DNA of 53,439 nucleotides from Bacteroidales bacterium (GTDB taxonomy: Bacteria; Bacteroidota; Bacteroidia; Bacteroidales; UBA7960). The stretch covers positions 1-53,439 of the forward strand of contig PWJC01000136.1 of the NCBI GenBank assembly GCA_003560165.1, given 5' to 3'. Of this stretch, positions 17,783 through 26,552 are shown in pieces (positions within the stretch are counted from its first letter, which is position 1; every line of letters begins with the position of its first letter). The notes under the pieces are model-generated. The model was given only the letters and a program-made list of their open reading frames with translations. It was not told the DNA's origin and searched no databases. The position numbers and the translations under genes were made by a program.

Positions 17783-18019
17783 GCTTTTTTCGGCCGTACT
17801 TCCTGACGTACTCCAATGCGTTCCCGCATCAGCGAGGAAATCTTCCCGATCATTCGCAGGCAGCACTTATCAAAGCAGGCATTCAGGTCATATCAAAAAC
17901 TTTCTTATTTTAGCGGCGGGAAACAGTGAAATGCACTTTCTGCCCTCAGGCCGGCATGTAGTCAAGTCCGGCAAACCCATGGGCAGGTTTTCCGGTTACA
18001 AGCCCCAAATCGCCCAGTC
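17783..18019. other. Intergenic region before the M24 peptidase
   Basis: No gene is seen. A TTATTTTAGC sequence near 17907-17916 resembles the TATTTTAGC seen upstream of the hybrid kinase (about 4719) and may be a variant -7 promoter element for the peptidase. Confidence 0.3.
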
Positions 18020-19492
18020 ATGACAAAAAAAACCTTCCTGCTGCTGGCCGCCGCCCTTGTGCTGCTGGCGGTGACAATATTCTTTATCACACACAGTATG
18101 AAAACACCCTGCTATCAACTCGGAGAACTTCCCGAACGCTTTGTCCACCAGCACCAGGTAAGCGATTTCGACACCAGGGTGTTCAATGAAAGGCGGCAGC
18201 GGGTCGTTGCATCCATTGACGCCGATATCCTGATTATTTCGGCAGCCCCCCGCCACGATTTCAGGTACCTTACGGGCTTTCCCGAAAGAAGCGGCATCGC
18301 CGTTATCGAGCCTGAGGGGGAGGTTGCCTACCGTTTGTTCGTAACCCCCTGGGAGATCTATACCGTGATGTGGACTGGAGAGGTGTACGGCACCGAAGGG
18401 GCTTTGGAAAAGTTCGGGGCCAATGAGGCCTACCCCCTGGACGAATTTGAGAAAATGTTGCCCGGTCTTTTGCTCAACAAGCAGCGAATTGCCGTACATG
18501 GCGATGACCAGCGCATCAGAACGGCCGTAGAAAAAGTATTGCAGCAGCAGGATCGCCGTGCAGAAATTACCGACATGACACCCATACTACACGAGCACAG
18601 GGTATTTAAAGATCCCTGGGAAGTAGCGCAGCTGCAGCAGGCCGTTGATGTAACCATAAAGGCACATAACTACATCATGCAGACTGTGAGGCCGGGGCTG
18701 GCCGAATATGAAGTACAGGCAGGGATCGAATACATATACCGGCGAAACGGGCTGAGCGTGGGCTTTTCGTCCATTATCGGATCGGGTTCCAACAGCTGTC
18801 TGCTGCACCATACCCGTAACGACCGCACCATGAACGATGGCGATATACTGCTGATCGATATCGGGGCCGCCAGCCTTGGGTCCTATGTGGCCGATATCAC
18901 CCGCACCATCCCCGTCAGCGGAACCTTCAGCCCCCGGCAAAGGGAGATCTACGAACTGGTGCTCATGGCCAGCGACAGAGCCATGGAAAAAATGAAGCCC
19001 GGTTACCGCATGCTCGATTGCAACCATGAGGCCACCTCGGTATTGGTCGAAGGACTGCACCGCATGGGGCTCATTCCCGACACCACCTCGTGGTGGCAGA
19101 AGCGCTTTTACATCCAGCACCGGGTAAACCACTACATCGGACTGCAGGTGCACGATGTGGGCAATTATGGTTTTGACACCCAGAAACGGGACGAACACAT
19201 CCTGACTCCTGAGATCAGGGGAAGGGAACTGGAATCCGGAATGGTGCTGACGCTCGAACCCGGCCTGTATTTTATGGTGGGCATGCTCGATGGCATTCAC
19301 GAGATGTTCGGCCACCTGGCCAGCAAAGAAGAGCTAGATGCCTTTGTTAAACAGGTTCGCCCCATCTACGAACACTACGAGGGCATCGGTGTGCGCATCG
19401 AAGACGACATCCTGATTACTGACGACGGATATGTGAACCTCTCGGCCCATGCCCCCCGCACCGTAGAAGAAATCGAAAACACCATGCGATAA
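18020..19492 (+). CDS. Exported Xaa-Pro aminopeptidase (M24 family)
   Basis: Metallopeptidase that removes an N-terminal residue preceding proline. The 490-residue protein starts with a hydrophobic export or anchor segment (about 4-26, FLLLAAALVLLAVTIFF), so it acts outside the cytoplasm. A creatinase-like N-terminal domain precedes the pita-bread catalytic domain. All five metal ligands are visible: Asp about 280 (LLIDIGA), Asp about 292 (VADITRT), His about 378 (QVHDVGN), Glu about 413 (LTLEPGLYF) and Glu about 461 (RIEDDILIT). It is probably part of proline-rich peptide use, together with the DPP-IV-like enzyme at 29169. Confidence 0.92.
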   Translation: MTKKTFLLLAAALVLLAVTIFFITHSMKTPCYQLGELPERFVHQHQVSDFDTRVFNERRQRVVASIDADILIISAAPRHDFRYLTGFPERSGIAVIEPEGEVAYRLFVTPWEIYTVMWTGEVYGTEGALEKFGANEAYPLDEFEKMLPGLLLNKQRIAVHGDDQRIRTAVEKVLQQQDRRAEITDMTPILHEHRVFKDPWEVAQLQQAVDVTIKAHNYIMQTVRPGLAEYEVQAGIEYIYRRNGLSVGFSSIIGSGSNSCLLHHTRNDRTMNDGDILLIDIGAASLGSYVADITRTIPVSGTFSPRQREIYELVLMASDRAMEKMKPGYRMLDCNHEATSVLVEGLHRMGLIPDTTSWWQKRFYIQHRVNHYIGLQVHDVGNYGFDTQKRDEHILTPEIRGRELESGMVLTLEPGLYFMVGMLDGIHEMFGHLASKEELDAFVKQVRPIYEHYEGIGVRIEDDILITDDGYVNLSAHAPRTVEEIENTMR

Positions 19493-19570
19493 ATCAGTGA
19501 AAAGACATTTGTTTAAAACCGGCTGTCCTCTATCTTCCCACATCCAGCCACTGCACTTACTCCCACTACC

Positions 19571-19987
19571 ATGCCCCTCCGATCTGCCCGTCCCGCCTTC
19601 ATACTGATCTTTATACTGCTGATGGCTTTTCGATTCGCGGCAGAGGCGGCGGACAACACGGCCTGGATCAAAGCGAACCATCCCTACGCCCTGCTCGAAA
19701 GCGATACGATCGACCTGGGCGTGCTTGCGCAGGGCAACAGGGCCAGCGGGCAGATCAGGCTGACCAACCAGGGCAGCGGCGAACTGCTCATTGCCAGGGT
19801 AAGGAGTTCGTGCGGGCTGATGACCCCGGCCTGGCCCGACAAAGGCATCAGGACCGGCAAAGAGGCAGTTATCGGTTTCCGTTACGACACCCGGAGGTTG
19901 GGGCCTTTTACGCGAAAGGTGATCATCCATACCAATGCCTGGCAGCGCACACTCGTGCTGACAGTCATCGGCGAGGTGGTTCCCTGA
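19571..19987 (+). CDS. Exported DUF1573 domain protein
   Basis: A 138-residue secreted or periplasmic protein of unknown function. It has an N-terminal signal (about 1-27, ending AEAAD) and one DUF1573 immunoglobulin-like beta-sandwich: DLGVLAQGNRASGQIRLTNQG, SSCGLMTP, and a final strand set RTLVLTVIGEVVP. The conserved SSCG motif is present. Proteins of this family are common in Bacteroidota and usually occur as single small exported domains. It lies between the M24 peptidase and the aminotransferase with no clear functional link. Confidence 0.85.
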   Translation: MPLRSARPAFILIFILLMAFRFAAEAADNTAWIKANHPYALLESDTIDLGVLAQGNRASGQIRLTNQGSGELLIARVRSSCGLMTPAWPDKGIRTGKEAVIGFRYDTRRLGPFTRKVIIHTNAWQRTLVLTVIGEVVP

Positions 19988-20026
19988 CATACTGTGGTAT
20001 CCCCTGAGAAATACAAAAAGATTTGC

Positions 20027-20035
20027 CATCTTTGC
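20027..20035 (+). promoter_or_regulatory. Possible -7 element of the aminotransferase gene
   Basis: CATCTTTGC differs from TAnnTTTGC only at the first base and lies 57 bp before the start codon. It is a weak call. Confidence 0.3.
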
Positions 20036-20091
20036 CGGTGAAATGAAAGAGCCACAATGGTTCATCCAAATAATCCCACAATCACGACAAT

Positions 20092-21291
20092 ATGCCACAG
20101 ATATCTGAAAAAGGACGCCTGATGCCGGCGTCGCCCATCCGCAAACTGGTCCCCTTTGCCGAACTGGCCAAGAAAAGAGGAACAAAGGTGTACCACCTGA
20201 ATATCGGCCAGCCCGATATCCCCACACCCCAGTCCATGATCGATGCCATGCACAAACTCGATGTGAAGGTGATCGAATACAGCCATTCGGCCGGCATCCT
20301 CTCGTACCGCGAAAAGCTCTGCGGGTATTATGCCAAACATGGCATCCATGTTACCCCCGATCAGATGATCGTGGGTGCAGGCGCCTCCGAGGCCATCTTG
20401 TTTGCCGTGCAAAGCTGCCTGAATCCCGGCGACGAGATCATCATCCCCGAACCTTTCTATGCCAATTACAACGGATTTGCCATCAGTGCGGGTGTCAGGG
20501 TCAAGCCCATTATTTCGAACATTGAGACCGGATTTGCCCTGCCCCCCATCGAAGAGTTCGAAAAGGCCATCACCCCAAAAACAAAGGCCATCATGGTGTG
20601 CAACCCCAACAACCCAACCGGTTACCTTTATTCGAAAGAAGAGTTGGGCGTGCTGCGGGAGATCGTGGAAAAGCATGACCTCTTTTTGTTTGCCGACGAG
20701 GTATACCGCGAGTTCTGCTACGATGGCAGCAGCCATCATTCGGTGATGCAGCTCCAGGGGATTGAGGACAACGTGGTGCTGTTCGACTCGGTGAGCAAGC
20801 GCTACAGCGCCTGCGGCATCCGCATCGGGGTGATGGTATCGCGCAACCAGGAGCTGATGGCCACCGCCATGAAGTTCGCACAGGCCAGGCTGAGTCCGCC
20901 CTCGCTGGGTCAAATTGCTGCCGAAGCCGCTGTGGATACCCCCGACAGTTACTTCGACGAGGTCATCGGCGAATACCAGCAACGACGAAACACCGTGGTG
21001 GAAGCCCTGGGCAAAATGGAAGGGGTTATCTGCCCCACCCCGAAAGGGGCCTTCTATGTGAATCCCCACCTGCCCATCGACGACAGTGACAGGTTCTGCC
21101 AGTGGCTGCTCGAAGAATTCAGTTACCATGAACATACGGTGATGCTGGCCCCTTCAACCGGGTTTTATGCCACCCCCGGCGCCGGCAAAAGCGAAGTGCG
21201 CATTTCGTATGTACTGAATGTGGACGATCTGAAAAAGGCCATGAAATGCCTGGAAGAGGCATTGAAATCCTACCCTGGCCGGACCTTATAA
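20092..21291 (+). CDS. aspC: Pyridoxal-phosphate aminotransferase, aspartate type (class I)
   Basis: Transfers the amino group between an amino acid (most likely aspartate) and 2-oxoglutarate, using PLP in the cytosol. The 399-residue length is standard. Visible features are LNIGQPDIPTP at the N-terminus, the GAGASEAI phosphate-binding segment, NPNNPTG, ADEVYREF, the PLP Lys near 236 in SVSKRYSACGIRIG, and a C-terminal VRISYVLN with the substrate-binding Arg. The exact substrate is inferred from family resemblance. The last six bases, TTATAA, are shared with the stop of the convergent uvrA. Confidence 0.88.
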   Translation: MPQISEKGRLMPASPIRKLVPFAELAKKRGTKVYHLNIGQPDIPTPQSMIDAMHKLDVKVIEYSHSAGILSYREKLCGYYAKHGIHVTPDQMIVGAGASEAILFAVQSCLNPGDEIIIPEPFYANYNGFAISAGVRVKPIISNIETGFALPPIEEFEKAITPKTKAIMVCNPNNPTGYLYSKEELGVLREIVEKHDLFLFADEVYREFCYDGSSHHSVMQLQGIEDNVVLFDSVSKRYSACGIRIGVMVSRNQELMATAMKFAQARLSPPSLGQIAAEAAVDTPDSYFDEVIGEYQQRRNTVVEALGKMEGVICPTPKGAFYVNPHLPIDDSDRFCQWLLEEFSYHEHTVMLAPSTGFYATPGAGKSEVRISYVLNVDDLKKAMKCLEEALKSYPGRTL

Positions 21292-24183
21292 AGAAGGTGG
21301 AAGCTGGCCGGAGATGCCACCAGCCCCCTCCGGGGGGCGGCTCCGCAACAAAAGTTTCTCCCGTATGTATTTCCCGGTATGGGAGGCGGCACATTTAGCC
21401 AGGTCTTCGGGGGTGCCTTCGAATACCAGTTCCCCGCCCCTGTCACCGCCTTCGGGGCCGAGGTCGATGACCCAGTCGGCGGTTTTGATCACCTCGGGGT
21501 TGTGTTCGATCACCACCAGCGAATGCCCGTGATCGATCAGGGCGTTAAAGGCCCCGAGCAGCTGCCCGATGTCATCAAAGTGGAGCCCGGTGGTGGGCTC
21601 ATCGAAGATGAAAAGTGTTTTGACCGGATTGTCTCCTTTGGCCAGGAAGGAGGCCAGTTTGATACGCTGCGCCTCTCCCCCGCTGAGGGTGCTCGAAGGC
21701 TGACCCAGCCTGATATATCCCAGGCCCACATTGGCCAGGGGCCTCAGCCGGGCAGCGATGCGGCGGCAAACCTGCGGCGTTTCGCCTGCGCTTTCAAAGA
21801 ATAAAATGGCTTCTTCCACTGTCATGTCGAGGATGCCGGTGATGCTCTTCCCAAAAAATTCCACGTCAAGTATCTCGTCCTTGAAACGCCTTCCCTTGCA
21901 GCTTTCGCATTCCAGCACAATGTCGGCCATGAACTGCATTTCGATCTTCACCGATCCCTCGCCCTCGCACTCGGGACAACGCCCGCCATCGATGTTGAAC
22001 GAAAAATACCCCGGTCTGTACCCCCTTGCCTGGGCCAATGGCTGGGCAGCATAGAGATTTCGTATCTCGTCATAGGCCTTCAGGTAGGTAACCGGATTGG
22101 AACGGGAGGATTTACCAATGGGGTTCTGGTCTACGTATTCGATCGACTGCAGGCTGCAGACATCGCCCTCCAGCCCGTCGAAGAGCCCCACCCTGTCGCC
22201 ATAGCCTCCATGGGCCTTTTTCATGGCCGGGAAAAGGATGTCCTTTACCAGGGTACTTTTCCCCGAACCGCTCACCCCGGAAACCACTGTCATCACCTGC
22301 AGGGGGAATTTCACATCAAAACCTTTGAGGTTGTGCTGCCTTACTCCCTTTAATGCAATGTACTCTTTCCAAGGGCGGCGTTGCGATGGCAGGGGAATCT
22401 GTTTGCGGTGATTCAGGTATTGGGCCGTAAGGCTTTCAGGGTGCTTCATCAGCTCGGACAGGGGGCCCTGGAAAACCACTTCCCCTCCGTGAATGCCGGC
22501 CAGGGGTCCGATGTCGATCACCTGGCCTGCCGCACGGATGATGTCTTCGTCGTGTTCGACAACGATCACGGTATTGCCCAGGTCGCGAAGCTTTTTCAAC
22601 ACCCTGATCAGCCGGTGGGTGTCGCGCTGGTGCAGCCCGATGCTGGGTTCGTCGAGAATATAGAGCGAACCCACCAGACTGCTGCCCAGTGAGGTTGCCA
22701 GGTTTATCCGCTGCGACTCACCTCCCGACAGGGTGTTTGACAACCGGTTAAGGCAGAGGTAGCCCAAGCCCACGTCGTTGAGAAATCCGAGGCGGCTGTC
22801 GATCTCGGTAAGCAGGCGCTTGCTGATTGCCTTTTCGGATGGAAGCAGCTCCAGTTCACCGAAAAAGGCTTGCAGCCGCTCCAGGGGCATCAGCACCAGT
22901 TCGGTGATGGAACGCCCTCCCACCTTGACATAAGCGGCATCTTTGCGCAAACGGGTGCCCTTGCATTCGAGGCAGGGCGTCTTACCCCGGTAACGCGACA
23001 ACATCACCCGGTATTGAATCTTATAGGTATTTTCCTCCACCATGCGAAAGAAATCCTTTAGCCCCTTAAAGTAGCGATTGCCTGTCCAGAGCAGATCTTT
23101 TTGCACATCGGTAAGTTCTTTATAGGGCTTATGGATGGGAAAGCCGAACCGGTAGGCTAGCTTCACAAGACGTTCTTTCCATTCGCCCATCTTTTCGCCT
23201 TTCCAGCAGGCGATGGCCCCCTCGTACACCGACAGCCGTTTGTCGGGTATCACCAGGTCGGGGTCGATACCGATCACGCTGCCAAAGCCCTCGCAGGATT
23301 TGCAGGCGCCATAGGGGTTGTTGAAGGCAAACAAATTCGGGCTCGGCTTTTCGAAACTCATGTCATCGCGCTCGAAACGGTTGGAGAACGTTTCGCGTTT
23401 GGTGTCACCGTCCCGGGCGTATTCAAGGAGGCACACACCTTCCCCCTCGTAAAAGGCAGTTTGCACCGAATCGGCTATCCTGGCGCTGAGCTCCCCATCG
23501 TGGGGGTCGATCCCAAAGCGGTCAACCACGATAAAAAGTCCGTTTCCCTCCTCAAGCAAAGCCTTGCCGGCCAGGTAATGCTCAATGCGCACCACCTCGC
23601 CCCCGTTACGTACCCTGGTAAATCCCTGCTGCAACAACACAGCAAGTTGCTGTTGCAGATCACGGCCGTGTTTTCTGATCAGGGGGGTGAGCACCGCAAC
23701 CATGCTGCCCCGGGGCAACAAAAGGCAGTGGTTGACCACATCGGTCACCGTATCGCGTTTTACCTCCTTGCCCGAGATGGGCGAGTAGGTACGGCCTATT
23801 CGGGCAAAGAGCAGCTTTAGGTATTCGTACACTTCGGTGGAGGTACCTACGGTAGAGCGGGGGTTGCGGGCGTTTACCCGCTGTTCGATGGCAATGGCCG
23901 GTGAAATGCCCTTGATGTAATCAACCTCGGGCTTGTGCATCCGCCCGAGAAACTGCCGGGCATAAGCGCTCAGACTTTCCACATACCTCCTCTGACCTTC
24001 GGAGTATATGGTGTCAAAGGCCAGGGAAGATTTTCCGGAACCCGACAAACCGGTAATCACCACCAGACGGTTGCGCCTGATGGCCACATCCACCCCTTTC
24101 AGGTTGTGAACCCGTGCTCCCTTAACCAGGATATAATCCTGAGGATCAAGCGCATCGAACTGAAGATCTGCCTGTTTTGGCAT
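21286..24183 (-). CDS. uvrA: UvrABC excision repair subunit A
   Basis: DNA-damage-recognition ATPase of nucleotide excision repair. The 965-residue protein has two ABC modules, each split by inserted zinc and DNA-binding domains. Walker A motifs are GLSGSGKS near residue 50 and GVSGSGKST in the second module; signature LSGGE occurs twice (TLSGGESQR, TLSGGEAQR), each followed by a DEP Walker B. The second zinc module has both cysteine pairs (CPEC and CESC). In the first, only CKSC is present: the expected preceding Cys pair is replaced by FERDDMSF. The protein otherwise looks intact. It is convergent with the aminotransferase gene. Confidence 0.96.
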   Translation of the reverse strand: MPKQADLQFDALDPQDYILVKGARVHNLKGVDVAIRRNRLVVITGLSGSGKSSLAFDTIYSEGQRRYVESLSAYARQFLGRMHKPEVDYIKGISPAIAIEQRVNARNPRSTVGTSTEVYEYLKLLFARIGRTYSPISGKEVKRDTVTDVVNHCLLLPRGSMVAVLTPLIRKHGRDLQQQLAVLLQQGFTRVRNGGEVVRIEHYLAGKALLEEGNGLFIVVDRFGIDPHDGELSARIADSVQTAFYEGEGVCLLEYARDGDTKRETFSNRFERDDMSFEKPSPNLFAFNNPYGACKSCEGFGSVIGIDPDLVIPDKRLSVYEGAIACWKGEKMGEWKERLVKLAYRFGFPIHKPYKELTDVQKDLLWTGNRYFKGLKDFFRMVEENTYKIQYRVMLSRYRGKTPCLECKGTRLRKDAAYVKVGGRSITELVLMPLERLQAFFGELELLPSEKAISKRLLTEIDSRLGFLNDVGLGYLCLNRLSNTLSGGESQRINLATSLGSSLVGSLYILDEPSIGLHQRDTHRLIRVLKKLRDLGNTVIVVEHDEDIIRAAGQVIDIGPLAGIHGGEVVFQGPLSELMKHPESLTAQYLNHRKQIPLPSQRRPWKEYIALKGVRQHNLKGFDVKFPLQVMTVVSGVSGSGKSTLVKDILFPAMKKAHGGYGDRVGLFDGLEGDVCSLQSIEYVDQNPIGKSSRSNPVTYLKAYDEIRNLYAAQPLAQARGYRPGYFSFNIDGGRCPECEGEGSVKIEMQFMADIVLECESCKGRRFKDEILDVEFFGKSITGILDMTVEEAILFFESAGETPQVCRRIAARLRPLANVGLGYIRLGQPSSTLSGGEAQRIKLASFLAKGDNPVKTLFIFDEPTTGLHFDDIGQLLGAFNALIDHGHSLVVIEHNPEVIKTADWVIDLGPEGGDRGGELVFEGTPEDLAKCAASHTGKYIREKLLLRSRPPEGAGGISGQLPPSL

Positions 24184-24211
24184 GGCTGTGGCTGGTATTG
24201 AAAACGAATCT

Positions 24212-24237
24212 GCAAAGGTACGATTTATTTATCGTAC
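24212..24237 (-). promoter_or_regulatory. uvrA: uvrA promoter with overlapping palindrome
   Basis: On the minus strand TACCTTTGC (24220-24212) matches the -7 consensus 29 bp before the uvrA start. The palindrome GTACGAT-N6-ATCGTAC (24218-24237) overlaps its upstream edge and fills part of the spacer, the position of a repressor operator. A damage-inducible repressor is the obvious guess, but the binding protein is unknown. Confidence 0.55.
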
Positions 24238-24469
24238 AGGCGATGCTGAACCCCTTATGCAGCCGGGCAATAAAATATCCTCAGCAAATGTCCGTTTCAG
24301 GAACTTTTCGTACCTTGGGTTCCCGTGAGCCGGGACAGGTCTTTTTTCCGGGACATCGGCAACCGTTTGCCGGGATGAATTGTTGCAGATGAACGGGCAA
24401 GTATCGCAACAGCCCAGGTAGTGGGTTTTTTAATCGCCGTTTTGGCTCCATCGGTCCCGAAAAAAAAAT

Positions 24470-24502
24470 TTTGAAGTTAGATAAAAAAACATTTATATTT
24501 GC
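24470..24502 (+). promoter_or_regulatory. Promoter of the ECF sigma gene
   Basis: TTTG at 24470-24473, then 20 bp, then TATATTTGC at 24494-24502: a textbook Bacteroidota promoter. It leaves an untranslated leader of about 100 bases before the ATG at 24610. The stretch from 24238 to 24469 shows no gene. Confidence 0.75.
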
Positions 24503-24609
24503 TACACGTATAAAGATAGGGTATAAACCCCCGATTTACTCACCTTAAAAAATGGAGGACGGACTATAGGATAGACTCTTACGCTAATTGACCATTACAG
24601 GAGGCCATC

Positions 24610-25200
24610 ATGAAGATTGACCGCAGTGTGATTAGCGATCAGGAGCTGATTCGTCTTTTCATTTCCGGAGACCACAATGCCATTGAGCATTTGATCAACC
24701 GTCACCAGCGCAAGCTGTTTTCTTACATTATACTGATAGTCAAAGACAAACACCTTGCCGAGGACATTTTCCAGGATACCTTCATTAAGGTGATCAACAC
24801 CTTAAGATCGGGTTCCTACAACGAAGAGGGCAAGTTTCTTCCATGGGTCATGCGCATTTCCCATAACCTGGTCATCGACTATTTCAGGAAGTCTAAACGT
24901 ATGCCCTTTCTGGAAAACAGCGAAGGATACGACCTGTTTGAAACCCTGAAGGTTTACGACGAAACCATCGAAGACAAGATCATCATCGAACAGATCCGGG
25001 GCGATGTAAAAAAGCTGATCGAATTCCTTCCCGATGAACAAAAAGAAGTGCTTAAAATGCGCCATTACCAGGAGATGAGCTTCAAGGAGATCGCCCAAAC
25101 AACCGACGTCAGCATCAATACGGCACTGGGGCGGATGCGCTATGCACTGATCAACCTGCGCAAACTCATCCAGGAAAAAAATATCATCCTGACCAGGTAA
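24610..25200 (+). CDS. ECF-type RNA polymerase sigma factor
   Basis: A 196-residue sigma-70-like factor. Region 2 is at about 10-95 with the core-binding and -10 recognition motif (AEDIFQDTFIKVINTL) and FLPWVMRISHNLVIDYFRK. Region 4 is at about 130-190 with LPDEQKEVLKMRHYQEMSFKEIAQ and VSINTALGRMRYAL. There is no adjacent anti-sigma factor or FecR-like gene, so it is not a classical iron-starvation sigma operon. A strong hairpin terminator follows directly, so it is a single-gene unit with a long leader. The start codon follows AGGAGGCC, an unusually good Shine-Dalgarno for this phylum. Confidence 0.92.
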   Translation: MKIDRSVISDQELIRLFISGDHNAIEHLINRHQRKLFSYIILIVKDKHLAEDIFQDTFIKVINTLRSGSYNEEGKFLPWVMRISHNLVIDYFRKSKRMPFLENSEGYDLFETLKVYDETIEDKIIIEQIRGDVKKLIEFLPDEQKEVLKMRHYQEMSFKEIAQTTDVSINTALGRMRYALINLRKLIQEKNIILTR

Positions 25201-25227
25201 GCTGCCGGACTGATGCGCCTGCTTTCG

Positions 25228-25253
25228 AACCGGTGCGACCCACCGGTTTTTTG
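25228..25253 (+). terminator. Rho-independent terminator after the sigma gene
   Basis: AACCGGTG (25228-25235), a 5-nt loop, and CACCGGTT (25241-25248) form an 8-bp stem followed by a run of T. It is placed 28 bp after the sigma stop. Confidence 0.85.
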
Positions 25254-25278
25254 ATTTTTGGTTTTTGGAGTAACTTTG
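25250..25278 (+). promoter_or_regulatory. murB: Probable murB promoter
   Basis: TTTG at 25250-25253 and TAACTTTG at 25271-25278 are separated by 17 bp, slightly shorter than the ideal. The start ATG of murB is 40 bp downstream. The -33 element uses the T-tract of the preceding terminator. Confidence 0.45.
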
Positions 25279-25318
25279 GGCTTTTGCAGAAAGCATTTGC
25301 CGTAACAGCCAGGAGCGC

Positions 25319-26332
25319 ATGCCAGTCGAACACAACCAGCCGCTGAAGAAGCTGAACACATTTGGAATGGACGTTTCGGCCAGGTTTCTGGCCAGGATAA
25401 GAAATCAGGAAGAACTGAGCGGGCTTCTGGCCTCATCAATCTATCGCGACAACCACCATCTGGTTCTTGGCGGCGGCAGCAATATTCTGTTTACCGGAGA
25501 TTTTGATGGTCTGGTCATTCATATGGATGCCCGCGGCATGGAGGTGGTCGGCGAAACCTCCCATCAGGTGTTCCTGAAAGTACAGGCAGGCGAACCCTGG
25601 GACCCCTTGGTGGCGTTTTGCGTGGACCGGGGATGGGGAGGGCTGGAAAACCTGTCGCTGATCCCCGGACAGGCAGGCAGCAGCCCGGTCCAGAACATCG
25701 GGGCATACGGGGCTGAGTTGAAAGATTGCTTTCACTCCCTTGAGGCCCTTGAAAAAGACAACGGGAAAATGCGTGAGTTCTCCAGGGAAGAATGTCAATT
25801 CAAATACCGCGACAGCTATTTCAAACAGGAGGGCAGAGACCGCTTTATCATTATGTCGGTGACCTTTTGCCTGAACAAGGCGGCAGGGCCCAATACCCGC
25901 TACGGCAACCTTGACGAAGAACTGGAAAGTATGGGGTGCCGCCGGCCTGGCATCGCCCATGTAAGAGAAGCCGTATGCCGCATACGGCGCAGGAAGCTAC
26001 CCGATCCGCAACTTCTGGGCAATGCCGGCAGCTTTTTTAAAAATCCGGTGGTCGGGCACGGAACCTATAGCAAACTCAAGGAAAGATTTCCGGGCATGGT
26101 GGCCTACCCCGGGGCCGGACAGGTAAAGCTTGCTGCCGGATGGCTGATCGAACAGGCGGGATGGAAGGGAGTGAGGCAGGGTGAAGCCGGGGTTCACAGC
26201 GAACAGGCCCTGGTCCTGGTCAATCACGGGAATGCAAGCGGGGCCGGCATCCTGCAACTGGCCAGGGAGATCATGCAGAGCGTTGAACACAAATACGGCA
26301 TCCGCCTGGAGCCCGAAGTCCTGATCGTATAA
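25319..26332 (+). CDS. murB: UDP-N-acetylenolpyruvoylglucosamine reductase
   Basis: Flavoenzyme that reduces UDP-GlcNAc-enolpyruvate to UDP-MurNAc in peptidoglycan synthesis, using NADPH in the cytosol. The 337-residue protein is a type I MurB: the FAD-binding segment LVLGGGSNILF near 46, SLIPGQAGSSPVQNIGAYG near 120, the catalytic Ser region LGNAGSFFKNPVV near 236, and a C-terminal catalytic Glu in LEPEVLIV. The pattern IPGQAGSSP is a slight variant of the common IPGTVGAAP. Confidence 0.95.
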   Translation: MPVEHNQPLKKLNTFGMDVSARFLARIRNQEELSGLLASSIYRDNHHLVLGGGSNILFTGDFDGLVIHMDARGMEVVGETSHQVFLKVQAGEPWDPLVAFCVDRGWGGLENLSLIPGQAGSSPVQNIGAYGAELKDCFHSLEALEKDNGKMREFSREECQFKYRDSYFKQEGRDRFIIMSVTFCLNKAAGPNTRYGNLDEELESMGCRRPGIAHVREAVCRIRRRKLPDPQLLGNAGSFFKNPVVGHGTYSKLKERFPGMVAYPGAGQVKLAAGWLIEQAGWKGVRQGEAGVHSEQALVLVNHGNASGAGILQLAREIMQSVEHKYGIRLEPEVLIV

Positions 26333-26388
26333 ACGTTTTGAACCCATGAGAGCGCCATGTAAATTGCCAGGCAACAGGAGGTTGATCT

Positions 26389-26520
26389 TGAGACAGAAGG
26401 TGGAAGAAAGTGAGTTTAAAAGTTGAGAAGTTGAAACCCCGGATCCATAAACCCTTAGACCCATAGACCCTTAAACTATTTTGACTCATCACTCACTACT
26501 CATCACTTTTCAAACCTTTC
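26389..26520. repeat. Composite minisatellite island 5
   Basis: A degenerate island with short runs of GACAGAAGGTGGAAG, GTTTAAAAGTTGAGAAGTTGAA and three imperfect ATAAACCCTTAGACCC words. It ends with the leader motif GACTCATCACTCACTACTC at about 26483-26502. It sits between murB and the next gene and ends about 35 bp before its start. Confidence 0.8.
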
Positions 26521-26552
26521 CTACGTTTCCGAATTATAAAAATTACGAACTG

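Noticed and set aside
17766-18023. Possible 85-codon gene between oadB and the M24 peptidase
   Set aside because: It begins inside oadB, has no leader or domain, and the region looks like ordinary intergenic sequence with a promoter-like motif.
24610-25200. Iron-starvation (FecI/FecR) sigma system
   Set aside because: There is no anti-sigma gene and no TonB receptor next to this sigma gene; a terminator ends the unit.
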